Numbered from the stretch's first letter, positions 17,990-30,007 are shown. The stretch is DNA of 64,000 nucleotides from Luteimonas salinisoli (GCF_013425525.1 NZ_JACCKA010000009.1:39198-103197), one strand, 5' to 3'. Program-made: numbers and translations. Notes: generated by a model from the letters alone, not told the origin.

Positions 17990-18139
17990 CCAAGGCGGGA
18001 CCGACCGACCGACGGGAAGGACCCGCGGCAATGGTGCCCCCGGGGGGGCAGTGGTAGTCTGCCCGATCACACCTTGCCCGCCCGCGCCGCGACGCCTGCC
18101 GTTGTCCGGCGCCTTTGCCGACGCTGGACGCAACACTCG

Positions 18140-19459
18140 ATGGATGCATGGCCTCGCTGTCTCGAACGCCTCGAAGCCGAACTGCCGGCCGAGGACGTCC
18201 ATACCTGGCTCAGGCCACTGCAGGCCGCGCGCCGCGACCACACCACCGTGCTCTATGCCCCCAACGCCTTCGTCCGCGACGAAGTCCGTGCACGCTATCT
18301 GGTCCGCATCCGCGAGCTGCTCGGTCACTTCGGCGACAGCGACGAAGTAGCGCTGGAGATCGGCTCGCTGCCGCGGGCCGCGGCGCTGGACACCCTGCCG
18401 GTGATGGCGCCGGCCGCACCGGCGGCCGAAGCCTTCCACGGCAATCTCGACACCCACTACACCTTCGACAATTTCGTCGAGGGGCGCAGCAACCAGCTGG
18501 GCCGCGCCGCTGCCTGGCAGGCGGCGCAGAAGCCGGGCGACCGCACCCACAATCCGCTGCTGCTCTACGGCAGCACCGGCCTGGGCAAGACCCATCTGAT
18601 GTTCGCGGCCGGCAACGAGATGCGCCGGCAGAACCCGGCGGTGCGGGTCCTGTACCTGCGCTCGGAACAGTTCTTCAGCGCGATGATGCGGGCGCTGCAG
18701 GACAAGGCGATGGACGGATTCAAGCGCCATTTCCAGCAGGTCGACGCGCTGCTGATCGACGACATCCAGTTCTTCGCCGGCAAGGAGCGCACCCAGGAGG
18801 AGTTCTTCCACACCTTCAACGCGCTGTTCGACGGCCGCCAGCAGATCATCATGACCTGCGACCGCTTCCCGCGCGAGGTCGAGGGCCTGGAGCCGCGGCT
18901 GAAGTCGCGGCTCGCCTGGGGCCTGTCGGTGGCGATCGACCCGCCGGATTTCGAGACCCGGGCGCAGATCGTGCTGTCCAAGGCTCGCGAGCGCGGTGCC
19001 CGGATCCCGGAGGACGTGGCCTTCCTGATCGCCAAGAAGATGCGCTCGAACGTGCGCGACCTGGAGGGGGCGCTCAACACGTTGACAGCGCGCGCCAACT
19101 TCACCGGGCGCAGCATCACCCCCGAGTTCGCCCAGGAGACCCTGCGCGACCTGCTGCGCGCGCAGATGCACAGTGTCGGCATCGCCAACATCCAGAAGAC
19201 CGTGGCAGACTACTACGGCCTGCAGATCAAGGACCTGCTGTCCAAGCGTCGCACCCGTTCGCTGGCCCGTCCCCGGCAAATGGCGATGGCGCTGGCCAAG
19301 GAGCTGACCGAACACAGCCTGCCCGAGATCGGCGATGCGTTCGCGGGGCGCGACCACACCACCGTGCTGCACGCCTGCAGGCAGATCAAGACCCTGCAGG
19401 AGACCGATGGCAAGCTGCGCGAGGACTGGGAGAAGTTGATCCGCAAGCTCAGCGAGTAG
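18140..19459 (+). CDS. dnaA: chromosomal replication initiator DnaA
   Basis: A 439-residue initiator. Domain I starts [20 protein letters not shown], which looks like xanthomonad DnaA and fixes the start at 18140 although the frame is open upstream. Domain III is an AAA+ ATPase with Walker A ([10 protein letters not shown], about residue 147), Walker B (LLIDDIQFF) and sensor motifs. Domain IV has the DNA-binding signature [19 protein letters not shown] and [14 protein letters not shown]. It is the first gene of dnaA-dnaN-recF-gyrB and diverges from rpmH. Confidence 0.98.
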   Translation: MDAWPRCLERLEAELPAEDVHTWLRPLQAARRDHTTVLYAPNAFVRDEVRARYLVRIRELLGHFGDSDEVALEIGSLPRAAALDTLPVMAPAAPAAEAFHGNLDTHYTFDNFVEGRSNQLGRAAAWQAAQKPGDRTHNPLLLYGSTGLGKTHLMFAAGNEMRRQNPAVRVLYLRSEQFFSAMMRALQDKAMDGFKRHFQQVDALLIDDIQFFAGKERTQEEFFHTFNALFDGRQQIIMTCDRFPREVEGLEPRLKSRLAWGLSVAIDPPDFETRAQIVLSKARERGARIPEDVAFLIAKKMRSNVRDLEGALNTLTARANFTGRSITPEFAQETLRDLLRAQMHSVGIANIQKTVADYYGLQIKDLLSKRRTRSLARPRQMAMALAKELTEHSLPEIGDAFAGRDHTTVLHACRQIKTLQETDGKLREDWEKLIRKLSE

Positions 19460-19501
19460 GCGGGCGGGCCGGCAAAGGCTGGGGGCAAGTGCCCGCGTAG
19501 C

Positions 19502-19660
19502 TGTGGACAAGCTGGGGAGCAAAATCGGCTCCGCAATCTGTCCACAGGTTGTCGGCTCCGGCCGGGCCGGTTATCCACCCGGTTGTCGTTTCTAAATTCT
19601 CTTGATTATCAATACGTTGCATGAGTTATCTCCCGGTTTTCCGGGCACCATCACCACCAG
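19502..19660. other. probable replication origin (oriC): DnaA boxes and AT-rich tract
   Basis: The dnaA-dnaN spacer contains TTGTCCACA (minus strand, 19502-19510), CTGTCCACA (19538-19546) and TTATCCACC (19571-19579), matching the DnaA box TTATCCACA at 8, 7 and 8 of 9 positions. An unusually AT-rich tract (about 19588-19690), including TTGATTATCAA, follows and could be the unwinding element. Position, boxes and AT tract agree, but function is inferred. The rpmH-dnaA spacer has no boxes that I can see. Confidence 0.7.
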
Positions 19661-19713
19661 ATTTTGATTTATCCAATTCTTCTAGAACCAGGGCAACGGG
19701 AGACAGGACCGGC

Positions 19714-20814
19714 ATGCGCTTCAGTCTGCAACGCGAAGTGTTTCTGAAACCGTTGGCGCAGGTGGTCAACGTCGTCGAGCGCCGGCAGACCCTGCCGGTG
19801 CTGGCCAATCTGCTCGCCCAGGTGAGCGACGGACGGCTCTCGTTGACCGGCACCGATCTCGAGGTCGAGATGGTGGCGCGCACGCAGGTGGACGACGCCG
19901 AGGACGGCGAGACCACGATTCCGGCGCGCAAGCTGTTCGAGATCGTGCGCGCCCTCCCCGATGGCAGCAAGGTCACCGTGTCGCAGTCCGGCGACAAGGT
20001 CACGGTGCAGGCCGGCCGCAGCCGCTTCACCCTGGCCAGCCTGCCCGCCAACGACTTCCCGGCGATCGACGACGTCGAAACCACCGAGCGCGTCCAGGTG
20101 CCGGAGGCGGCGCTCAAGGAGCTGATCGAGCGCACCGCGTTCGCGATGGCGCAGCAGGACGTGCGCTACTACCTCAACGGCCTGCTGTTCGACCTCGGCG
20201 ACCGGCGCTTGCGCTGCGTGGCGACCGACGGTCACCGCCTGGCGCTGTGCGAGGCCGAGCTGGAGGCAACGGTGGCGACCAAGCGGCAGATCATCGTGCC
20301 GCGCAAGGGCGTGCAGGAGCTGCAGCGCCTGCTCGAGGGGAGCGATCGCGAACTCGAGCTGGAGATGGACCGCAGCCACCTGCGGGTGAAGCGCGACGAC
20401 GTCACCTTTACCAGCAAGCTGATCGATGGCCGCTTTCCCGACTACGAGGCGGTGATCCCGATCGGCGCCGACCGCGAGGTCAGGATCGACCGCGAGGTGC
20501 TGCGCGCGTCGCTGCAGCGTGCCGCGATCCTGTCCAACGAGAAGTACCGCGGCGTGCGCATCGAGGTCTCGCCAGGCCTGTTGAAGATCAGCGCCCACAA
20601 TCCCGAGCAGGAGGAGGCGCAGGAAGAAGTCGAGGCGGAGACCAGCGTCGACGACCTGGCGGTGGGCTTCAACGTCAATTACCTGCTCGATGCCCTCTCG
20701 GCGTTGCGCGAGGAGCATGTGATTCTGCAGCTGCGCGATGCCAACTCTTCGGCGCTGGTGCGCGAGGCCGGCAATGAGCGCTGTCGTCACGTGGTGATGC
20801 CGCTGCGCCTGTGA
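19714..20814 (+). CDS. dnaN: DNA polymerase III subunit beta (sliding clamp)
   Basis: The 366-residue processivity clamp, starting MRFSLQREVFLKPLAQVVNV and ending HVVMPLRL, with three topologically similar domains of about 120 residues. The start is ATG 19714, behind a GGGAGA stretch; the frame extends upstream through the AT-rich origin tract but lacks clamp sequence there. The length is normal for gammaproteobacteria. Confidence 0.98.
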   Translation: MRFSLQREVFLKPLAQVVNVVERRQTLPVLANLLAQVSDGRLSLTGTDLEVEMVARTQVDDAEDGETTIPARKLFEIVRALPDGSKVTVSQSGDKVTVQAGRSRFTLASLPANDFPAIDDVETTERVQVPEAALKELIERTAFAMAQQDVRYYLNGLLFDLGDRRLRCVATDGHRLALCEAELEATVATKRQIIVPRKGVQELQRLLEGSDRELELEMDRSHLRVKRDDVTFTSKLIDGRFPDYEAVIPIGADREVRIDREVLRASLQRAAILSNEKYRGVRIEVSPGLLKISAHNPEQEEAQEEVEAETSVDDLAVGFNVNYLLDALSALREEHVILQLRDANSSALVREAGNERCRHVVMPLRL

Positions 20815-20823
20815 CCATGTCGT

Positions 20824-20839
20824 TGTTCCACGTGAAACG
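20824..20839. promoter_or_regulatory. parS site 1 (ParB-binding), degenerate
   Basis: TGTTCCACGTGAAACG matches the bacterial parS consensus TGTTTCACGTGAAACA at 14 of 16 positions. It is in the dnaN-recF spacer, 10 bp after the dnaN stop. Confidence 0.75.
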
Positions 20840-20841
20840 CG

Positions 20842-20867
20842 AACGCCCGGCCTGGTCCGGGCGTTTT
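20842..20867 (+). terminator. intrinsic terminator after dnaN
   Basis: A 9-bp stem, AACGCCCGG with CCGGGCGTT, loop of six, followed by TT then GCC. It lies between parS site 1 and recF and could partly uncouple recF from dnaN. Confidence 0.6.
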
Positions 20868-20893
20868 GCCATCCAGCGCCCGGGGATCGGTCG

Positions 20894-21979
20894 ATGCGGG
20901 TGATCCGGCTGAACGTGCGCAATGTGCGGCGCCTGGAGGATGTGGAGCTGGCCCCTGGGCCGGGACTGAATCTGTTGGTGGGCGACAACGGCGCCGGCAA
21001 GACCAGCGTGCTGGAGGCGCTGCACCTGATGGCCTATGGGCGCAGCTTTCGCGGACGGGTCCGCGATGGGCTGGTACGTAGCGGCTGCCCCGCCCTGGAA
21101 GTCTTCGTGGAATGGTCGGAGCGGGAAAGCGGGCGCACGCGCCGCGCCGGGCTGCGCCACGGCGGCGGCGACTGGAGCGGGCGGCTGGACGGAGAGCCAG
21201 TGGCGCAACTCGGCGACCTGTGCGCGGCGCTGGCGGTGGTGAGCTTCGAGCCCGGGAGCCACGCCCTCATCTCGGGAGGCGGGGAACCCCGCCGCCGTTT
21301 CGTCGATTGGGGCCTGTTCCACGTGGAACAGGGATTCCTGGCCCTGTGGCGCCGCTACGCGCGGGCCCTGCGCCAGCGCAATGCCCTGTTGAAGTCGCTG
21401 GCGCCTCCGGAGCAGCTGGATGCCTGGGATCGCGAGTTGGCCCTGGCCGGAGAGCCGCTGACGGCCGCCCGCCAACGCTACCTCGAGCGCCTGGAGCCCT
21501 TGCTGCAGGAAGCTGCGACCGAACTGGCGCCGATGCTGGGCGCCGCGACGCTGCAGCTGCAGCCCGGCTGGCGCCGTGCGGAACTCCCGCTGGAGGACGC
21601 GCTGCTGCTGGCGCGCGAACGCGATCGCGCGCTCGGCCACACCAGCGCCGGTCCGCATCGTGCGGACTGGCGGCTCGATTTCAGCGCTGCTCCCAACCGC
21701 GAGCCCCTGTCGCGGGGCCAGACCAAGCTGGCGGCCCTGGCCTGTCTGCTGGCGCAGGCCAGGGACTATGCTGCCTGCCGTGGCGAGTGGCCGGTGGTGG
21801 TGCTCGACGATCTCGCCTCGGAGCTGGACTCGGCACATCGCCAGCGGGTCCTGGCGGCGCTGCAGCGCGGCGACGCCCAGGTCTTCGTCAGCGGCACCGA
21901 CTGGCCCGAGACGCCGGCGCACGCCGGTGCTCCGGCCGTCCTGTTCCACGTGGAACAAGGCCGGGTCGCGCGCGTCTGA
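20894..21979 (+). CDS. recF: DNA replication and repair protein RecF
   Basis: A 361-residue SMC-like ATPase that helps load RecA at gapped DNA. It shows Walker A (VGDNGAGKTSVLEALHLM, about residue 32), the RecF motif SAGPHRADW, the signature SRGQTKLAALACLLAQA and Walker B (PVVVLDDLASELD). Two parS sites lie inside the gene, each encoding LFHVEQ, so the coding sequence here serves two purposes. Confidence 0.96.
   Translation: MRVIRLNVRNVRRLEDVELAPGPGLNLLVGDNGAGKTSVLEALHLMAYGRSFRGRVRDGLVRSGCPALEVFVEWSERESGRTRRAGLRHGGGDWSGRLDGEPVAQLGDLCAALAVVSFEPGSHALISGGGEPRRRFVDWGLFHVEQGFLALWRRYARALRQRNALLKSLAPPEQLDAWDRELALAGEPLTAARQRYLERLEPLLQEAATELAPMLGAATLQLQPGWRRAELPLEDALLLARERDRALGHTSAGPHRADWRLDFSAAPNREPLSRGQTKLAALACLLAQARDYAACRGEWPVVVLDDLASELDSAHRQRVLAALQRGDAQVFVSGTDWPETPAHAGAPAVLFHVEQGRVARV
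21315..21330. promoter_or_regulatory. parS site 2 (perfect palindrome) inside recF
   Basis: TGTTCCACGTGGAACA, a perfect 16-bp palindrome identical to parS sites used in pseudomonads, encodes Leu-Phe-His-Val-Glu-Gln within recF. Confidence 0.85.
21942..21957. promoter_or_regulatory. parS site 3 (perfect palindrome) at the 3' end of recF
   Basis: The same perfect 16-bp palindrome as site 2, in the same reading frame, seven codons before the recF stop. Confidence 0.85.
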
Positions 21980-22013
21980 GCCCGCCCACGCGCGGCTTGC
22001 TCATCTGGCCGAA

Positions 22014-22022
22014 TGCTATAAT
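22014..22022 (+). promoter_or_regulatory. extended -10 promoter of gyrB
   Basis: TGCTATAAT, a perfect extended -10 element (TGnTATAAT), lies 84 bp before the gyrB start. The -35 position is not convincing, which fits the extended -10 class. Confidence 0.6.
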
Positions 22023-22043
22023 CGGCAGGTTGCGCCCCTATAG

Positions 22044-24566
<2,523 letters not shown>

Positions 24567-24704
24567 GCACGGCGGTCATCCCGGCGTCATCGCCTCGCGC
24601 ACAGGATGGCCTCTTGCTGCGCGCACGCCACGTCGCCCCGGCGGCTTGACGAATTTTTAATCTGGGCCGGTCTACAACGGCCCCTTGCCTACCAGAAGCC
24701 CGCC

Positions 24705-25511
24705 ATGAAACCGTCTTTGCTCGCGCTCGGCGCCGTCTTCGTGCTGGCCGCCTGTGCCACCACGATCTCGCCCACTGGACGGACGCAGTACGTCGGCGCG
24801 GTGCCGGAAGCGCAGCTCAACCAGCTCGGCAGCCAGGCGTTCGCCGAGATGAAGGCCAAGCAGAAGCTGAGCACGGATGGCCGCCAGAACGCCTACGTGA
24901 CCTGCGTGGTGAACGCCATCGTCGGCCAGCTGCCGGCGCAGCAGCGGCAGATCGGCTGGGAGTCGGCGGTCTTCGCCGACGACAACCCCAACGCGTTCGC
25001 ACTTCCCGGCGGCAAGGTCGGGGTCTACACCGGCATCTTCGGCGTCGCCCGCAACCAGGACCAGCTGGCGGCGGTGATCGCCCACGAGATCGGCCACGTC
25101 ACCGCACGCCACCACGACGAACGCATCACCCGCCAGGCCGGAGCCAGCGGAGCGCTGCAGGTGGTCGGGTCGCTGCTCGGCTCGCGCTACGGCGAGGGCG
25201 TGGGCAATGCCGCGGTGCAGGGCGGCGGGATCGCCGCCCAGGCGGGCTTCCTGCTGCCCGGCTCGCGCGCGCAGGAGAGCGAGGCCGACGTGATCGGCCA
25301 GCAGCTGATGGCCGGCGCCGGGTTCGATCCGCGCGCCGCGGTGACCCTGTGGCAGAACATGATCGCCGCCGGCGGCAGCCGGCCGCCGCAGTGGCTGTCC
25401 ACGCATCCCGATCCGCAGAGCCGCATCGGCGAGCTGCAGTCGCGCGCGGCGAGCCTGGTGCCGAGCTACGAGCAGGCGCGCGCCGCCGGCCGTGTGCCCA
25501 GATGCGGCTGA
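24705..25511 (+). CDS. M48-family metalloprotease lipoprotein
   Basis: A 268-residue zinc metalloprotease. The signal peptide ends in the lipobox LAAC (Cys about residue 17). The active site HEIGH is at about 127-131, with the third zinc ligand in ESEAD. It is related to the LoiP/BepA group, which degrades misfolded outer-membrane proteins in the periplasm. A TTGACG hexamer 59 bp upstream may be the -35 of its promoter. It probably belongs to envelope quality control and neighbours the TonB energy-transduction genes. Confidence 0.88.
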   Translation: MKPSLLALGAVFVLAACATTISPTGRTQYVGAVPEAQLNQLGSQAFAEMKAKQKLSTDGRQNAYVTCVVNAIVGQLPAQQRQIGWESAVFADDNPNAFALPGGKVGVYTGIFGVARNQDQLAAVIAHEIGHVTARHHDERITRQAGASGALQVVGSLLGSRYGEGVGNAAVQGGGIAAQAGFLLPGSRAQESEADVIGQQLMAGAGFDPRAAVTLWQNMIAAGGSRPPQWLSTHPDPQSRIGELQSRAASLVPSYEQARAAGRVPRCG

Positions 25512-25620
25512 GCCGCGGGCAGCCGGCGGATCGTCGCCCCCGGCCGCGACGGCCGGACCCGCGACCCCAATCCAGCGGCCCCCGGCCGGCGTATCCAGCA
25601 ACAACAGAAAGGTGAAGCAA

Positions 25621-26816
25621 TGAAAGCGATGATCCAAGCGCCCGCCCTGCTCGCGCTCGCCATGGCCGCTGCGCTCGGCGCCAGCGCGCCGGCGACCGCC
25701 GCCGTGCAGCCGGGGGCCGATGCCGCCGCCCAGGAGTGCCAGCGCCGCGGGCGCGGCGCGGCCAAGCCCGAGGAGCTGTACCCGCAGGCCACCCGCGAAC
25801 AGCCGGGAACGCGCTCCTCGCCGCGCATGGGATCGCGGTTGAACAAGCTGGGCGAGGCGTTCGAGGAGGAGCGCTACGCCGAGGTCATCGAGCTGGCCGA
25901 CGAGATCCTCGCCGAGGAGCGCGCCAACGAGTACGACAAGGCCTATGCGGCGCAGCTCGCCGCCAATGCCGCCTATGCCGAGGGAGACAGCGAGGCGGCC
26001 ATGGCCTACCTGCGGCAGAGCCTCGAGTTCGACGCGCTCGACAACAACGGGCACTACCAGTCGATGATGATGCTGGCGCAGGTGCAGGCGCAGGAGGACC
26101 GGATCGACGAGAGCCTCGCCACGCTCGAGCGCTTCCTGGAGGAAACCGGTACCGACAAGGCCGACGACTTGGCGCTGAAGGGCCAACTGCTCTATCAGCA
26201 GGAACGCTACGCCGAGGCGATCCCGGCGCTGAAGGCGGCGATCGACGCGGCGGAGTCGCCGCAGTCGGGATGGGTGCAGGCGCTGATGGCCGCCTATGCC
26301 GAAACCGGCCAGACCGCCGAGGCGACCGCCCTCGGCGAGCAGATCGCCGGCAACGCGCCGGACGACAAGCGCTCGCAGCTCAACCTGGCCAGCATCTACA
26401 TGCAGGCCGACCAGAACGACAGGGCGATCGAGGTCATGGAGAAGCTGCGCGCCGCGGGCCAGCTGACCGAGGACCGCGAATACCGCAATCTGCTCGCGCT
26501 CCATCTGAACACCGATGGCGGCGAGCAACGCGCCATCGAGGTGATCAACGAGGGCCTGCAGAAGGGCGTGCTCGAGGAGAACCACCAGACCTACGTGGCG
26601 CTGGCCCAGGCGTACTACTTCTCCGACCAGAGCGAACCGGCGATCGAGGCCTACCGCAAGGCGGCCCCGCTGGCTCCGGATGGCGAGAGCTACCTCAACC
26701 TTGCCAAGGTGCTGGCCGGCGAAGGCCGCGACGCCGAGGCCAAGCAGGCCGCGCAGCAGGCGCTGGACAAGGGACTGCAGCGGCCGGAGGAGGCCCGGCA
26801 GCTCCTGGCCAGATAG
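25621..26816 (+). CDS. secreted tetratricopeptide-repeat protein upstream of tonB
   Basis: A 398-residue periplasmic protein with a signal peptide (LLALAMAAALGASAPATAA) and a solenoid of about eight helical repeats of TPR type (for example YAEVIELADEILAEE, ESLATLERFLEETG, YAEAIPALKAAIDAAE and EPAIEAYRKAAPLAPDGESY). AAGGTGA precedes the ATG. TPR proteins are often found next to TonB-ExbBD systems and may scaffold or modulate them. No enzymatic motif was seen, so the exact role is unknown. Confidence 0.82.
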
Positions 26817-26849
26817 GCGGCGCCGGCTCCCGGTCGCGATGACGGGCAG

Positions 26850-26878
26850 TTGGTAACCGCTGTCAGGATTGGTATAGA
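26850..26878 (+). promoter_or_regulatory. sigma-70 promoter of tonB-exbB-exbD1-exbD2
   Basis: TTGGTA, a 17-bp spacer, then TATAGA, with TG one base before the -10 (extended -10). It lies 93 bp before the tonB start. No obvious Fur box was seen around it. Confidence 0.65.
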
Positions 26879-26888
26879 CTTGGGGATT

Positions 26889-26914
26889 CCCGTTGCCCTT
26901 CGAACGGCAACGGG
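26889..26914 (+). ncRNA. stem-loop in the tonB 5' leader
   Basis: A 9-bp perfect stem, CCCGTTGCC with GGCAACGGG, and an 8-base loop, beginning about 10 bases past the -10 element. There is no U-tract. It may stabilise the mRNA 5' end or be a regulator binding site. Confidence 0.45.
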
Positions 26915-26970
26915 ATTCCGAACAACTAGACCGGGGCGCTCCGGCGTCCGGACAGACTTGAGTTCCCCGC

Positions 26971-27639
26971 ATGACGCAACGCTTGCCGACGATCGACAAG
27001 AGCGACGAAGACGAAGGCCTGAACTGGGCGCGCATCACCGGCTTCACGATGGTGATCGCCTTCCATGCGGCCGCCGTGCTGCTGCTGCTGGCCCCGGTCA
27101 ACCCTCCCGGCGCCGGACCCGAGGAGGAAGAGGTGACCCAGGTGGTCATCATCGAGCCGCCACCCCCGCCGCCGCCGCCGCCGCCGCCGCCGCCCGAACC
27201 GCCCAAGCCGCGCGAGATCAAGGAACTGGTGCCGCCGCAGCCGACGCCGACCCCGCCGCCGCCGGAAGATCCGCCGGTCGTGTTCGACGAGCCGTCGCCG
27301 ATCGACACCCCGGCGCCGCCGCCGGCACCGCCGGCACCGCCGGCGCCGCAGGAGAGCATCGCCGCCAGCGTCGATATCTCCTCCAAGAACATGAATCCGC
27401 CCAAGTACCCGCCGTCCGCGCTGCGCGCCGGGATCCAGGGCACCGTGGTGCTGATCGTCGAAGTCGACGCCCAGGGCAACGTCACCGACGTCTCGGTGGA
27501 AACCTCCAGCCGCAACCGCGACCTCGACCGCGCCGCGGTGCAGGCCGCGCGCCGGTGGCGTTTCAACCCGGCTTCGGTCGACGGTCGTCCGGCCGCCGGC
27601 CGCGTGCGCGTCCCTGTGGACTTCAACCTCGGCGGCTGA
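26971..27639 (+). CDS. tonB: energy transducer TonB
   Basis: The 222-residue TonB protein that couples the proton-motive force to outer-membrane receptors. It has an N-terminal membrane anchor (ITGFTMVIAFHAAAVLLLLA), a periplasmic Pro-rich spacer with a long polyproline run (about residues 60-125) and the C-terminal TonB domain (PKYPPSALRAGIQGTVVLIV, ending RRWRFNPASVDGRP). The gene opens the tonB-exbB-exbD1-exbD2 operon, the arrangement seen next to gyrB in Xanthomonas. Confidence 0.95.
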   Translation: MTQRLPTIDKSDEDEGLNWARITGFTMVIAFHAAAVLLLLAPVNPPGAGPEEEEVTQVVIIEPPPPPPPPPPPPPEPPKPREIKELVPPQPTPTPPPPEDPPVVFDEPSPIDTPAPPPAPPAPPAPQESIAASVDISSKNMNPPKYPPSALRAGIQGTVVLIVEVDAQGNVTDVSVETSSRNRDLDRAAVQAARRWRFNPASVDGRPAAGRVRVPVDFNLGG

Positions 27640-27742
27640 TCGTGCGCCGGGCCGCGTCACCTGACTTGCTTCGCCCGCAACATCCGTTTCGCGTCACCGA
27701 TCCATCCATAACTCCAAACTTCACCACTCAAAGGTAAGCGTC

Positions 27743-28507
27743 ATGCTGCAGGAAACCACCAACGCCCCTGTCACCGGAGCCGCCGACAGCGCCGCAGCGC
27801 TGCAGCAGATGGGCTTCGCGGACATGATCACGCACCTCGACATCGTCGGCTGGACCGTGTTGATCACGCTCCTGGCCATGTCGGCCATGTCGATCTACTG
27901 GATCATCTTCAACTTCATCAAGAACACCCGGCTGCGTTCCAGCTCCGACCGCGTGATCAGCACGTTCTGGGAAACCCCGAACGCGCAGGATGCGATCCGC
28001 TACATGGAAGAGCAGCCGCGCAGCGAGCCGTTCTCCAAGGTCGCGCTGGACGCGGCACAGGCCGCGGCGCACCACCAGCGCCACGAAGGTTCGCGTCTGG
28101 TCGAGTCGCTGAACCGCTCCGAGTTCGTCGATCGCGCGCTGCGTCAGGCCGTGACCCGCGAATCGCTGCGGCTCGAGGCCGGTCTGACCCTGCTGGCGAC
28201 GGTGGGTTCGACCGCCCCGTTCGTCGGTCTGCTCGGTACGGTGTGGGGCATCTATCGCGCCCTGATCCGCATCGGCGCCAGCGGCCAGGCCGACATCGGC
28301 GCGGTCGCCGGTCCGGTCGGCGAGGCGCTGATCATGACCGCCATCGGTCTGGGCGTCGCGATCCCGGCGGTGCTGGGTTACAACTTCTTCACCCGCACCA
28401 ACCGCATCACCAACAACAAGCTCGATACCTTCGCGCACGACCTGCACGACTTCTTCGCCACCGGTTCGCGGGTGGGCGACGTCGCTCCGCCTCCGGTCCA
28501 GCGCTGA
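27743..28507 (+). CDS. exbB: TonB-system proton channel subunit ExbB
   Basis: A 254-residue inner-membrane protein of the MotA/TolQ/ExbB family. It has three membrane segments (VLITLLAMSAMSIYWIIF near the N-terminus; LLATVGSTAPFVGLLGTVWG and ALIMTAIGLGVAIPAVLGYN near the C-terminus), including the conserved GSTAPFVGLLGTVWGI motif of the channel. It forms the pentameric stator with ExbD. Confidence 0.95.
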   Translation: MLQETTNAPVTGAADSAAALQQMGFADMITHLDIVGWTVLITLLAMSAMSIYWIIFNFIKNTRLRSSSDRVISTFWETPNAQDAIRYMEEQPRSEPFSKVALDAAQAAAHHQRHEGSRLVESLNRSEFVDRALRQAVTRESLRLEAGLTLLATVGSTAPFVGLLGTVWGIYRALIRIGASGQADIGAVAGPVGEALIMTAIGLGVAIPAVLGYNFFTRTNRITNNKLDTFAHDLHDFFATGSRVGDVAPPPVQR

Positions 28508-28533
28508 TCGGGTCGACTTGAGGGAGGTCCGAC

Positions 28534-28956
<423 letters not shown>

Positions 28957-28968
28957 CGGAGATCCACG

Positions 28969-29382
28969 ATGGCATTCAGTTCCGATGCCGGCGAAGGCCC
29001 GATGGCCGACATCAACATCATTCCGCTCGCGGACGTGATGCTGGTGCTGCTGATCATCTTCATGGTGACGGCGCCGCAGCTGTCGTATCCGATCGACATC
29101 GACCTGCCGCAGCGCTCGATCACTCCACCGGAGAACCCGATGGAGCCGCCCGAGCCGATCCGCCTGCGGATCGATCCGGCCGGCCAGGTGTTCTGGAACG
29201 ACAGCCCGACGCCGGTTACCGCCCTGCGCAACATGATGGAGGCCGAGGTCCAGCGCGATCCGACCAACCAGCCGACGCTGGAGATCGACGCGAGCGAGGA
29301 CTCGGACTACGGCGTGCTGGCCAAGGTGCTGGCGCACGCCAAGAACGCGCAGATGCTCAAGATCGGGTTCGTCAAGAAGTAG
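28969..29382 (+). CDS. exbD2: biopolymer transport protein ExbD2
   Basis: A 137-residue second ExbD. Its helix [20 protein letters not shown] keeps the Asp, and the periplasmic domain begins IDIDLPQ and differs from ExbD1. Two exbD genes in tandem after exbB is the known Xanthomonas layout, where the second copy has a separate role in host interaction. Whether that holds here is unknown. A strong terminator follows. Confidence 0.93.
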   Translation: MAFSSDAGEGPMADINIIPLADVMLVLLIIFMVTAPQLSYPIDIDLPQRSITPPENPMEPPEPIRLRIDPAGQVFWNDSPTPVTALRNMMEAEVQRDPTNQPTLEIDASEDSDYGVLAKVLAHAKNAQMLKIGFVKK

Positions 29383-29442
29383 CCGCGATACCACGGGCGG
29401 CGCTCCTGCAGCGCGCCGCCCGGACGCTTACCGCACCCTTCA

Positions 29443-29468
29443 ACGCCGCCCCCGGGCGGCGTTTTTTT
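29443..29468 (+). terminator. intrinsic terminator of the tonB-exbBDD operon
   Basis: A 9-bp GC-rich stem (ACGCCGCCC with GGGCGGCGT) is followed directly by six T residues. It separates exbD2 from the third exbD-like gene. Confidence 0.92.
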
Positions 29469-29571
29469 GTGCCCGCGCCGGCCGGACCTCAGCGGCCGCA
29501 CGGCCTAGCTTGCGCGGGACGCGGGGCCGGGCGTAGGCTCCAGGCGTGGTTCCCGACCTGCGAGGTGTCCG

Positions 29572-29985
29572 ATGACGTACTCCGCCGTGTCCACGCAACC
29601 CGCCGTCGCCGAGATCAACATCATCCCGCTCGCCGACATCATGCTGGTCCTCCTGGTGATCTTCATGATCGCCTCGCCGGCGCTGAGCCACCGCATCGAC
29701 CTGGACCTGCCGCAGCCCGGGCCCGATCGCGCCGAGCCCACGCCGAGCCGGCCCCACGAATTGCGCATCGACGGTGCCGGACAGCTGTACTGGAACGGGT
29801 CGGTCACCACCGTGCAGGTGCTCGGCGTGCAGATGCGCGAGGCGGTGGCCGGGGCGGAAACCGGCGACGCGCCGCTACTGGCCATCTCCGCCGACCCGGA
29901 CAGCGATTACCAGGCCCTGGCCTCGGTGCTCGCGGCCGCCCGCAATGCCGGGCTGCACCGGATCGGTTTCGTGCGCCAACCCTGA
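29572..29985 (+). CDS. third ExbD/TolR-family protein
   Basis: A 137-residue protein with the ExbD helix (IPLADIMLVLLVIFMIASPA, proton-relay Asp kept) and periplasmic domain (IDGAGQLYWNGS, ending HRIGFVRQP). It is close to ExbD2 (shared DLDLPQ, QLYWN and DSDYQALASVLA patterns), which suggests a local duplication. It lies beyond the operon terminator, with its own GAGGTG ribosome site, so it is probably expressed separately. It may replace ExbD1 or ExbD2 in some complexes. Confidence 0.88.
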   Translation: MTYSAVSTQPAVAEINIIPLADIMLVLLVIFMIASPALSHRIDLDLPQPGPDRAEPTPSRPHELRIDGAGQLYWNGSVTTVQVLGVQMREAVAGAETGDAPLLAISADPDSDYQALASVLAAARNAGLHRIGFVRQP

Positions 29986-30007
29986 GCGATCCGGGTCGGG
30001 CGAAACG

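Noticed and set aside
18036..18055. C/G palindrome (TGCCCCC/GGGGGCA) upstream of dnaA
   Set aside because: Could be a hairpin, but homopolymeric GC stretches are common here and no U-tract, box or promoter aligns with it.
20675..21958. Minus-strand frame starting MFHVEQ
   Set aside because: The MFHVEQ start is the translated parS palindrome; the rest is antisense to recF and dnaN.
24672..27626. Minus-strand open frame of 984 codons with Gly-rich runs
   Set aside because: Antisense of the M48 protease, TPR protein and tonB; the Gly runs are the complement of the polyproline stretch of TonB.
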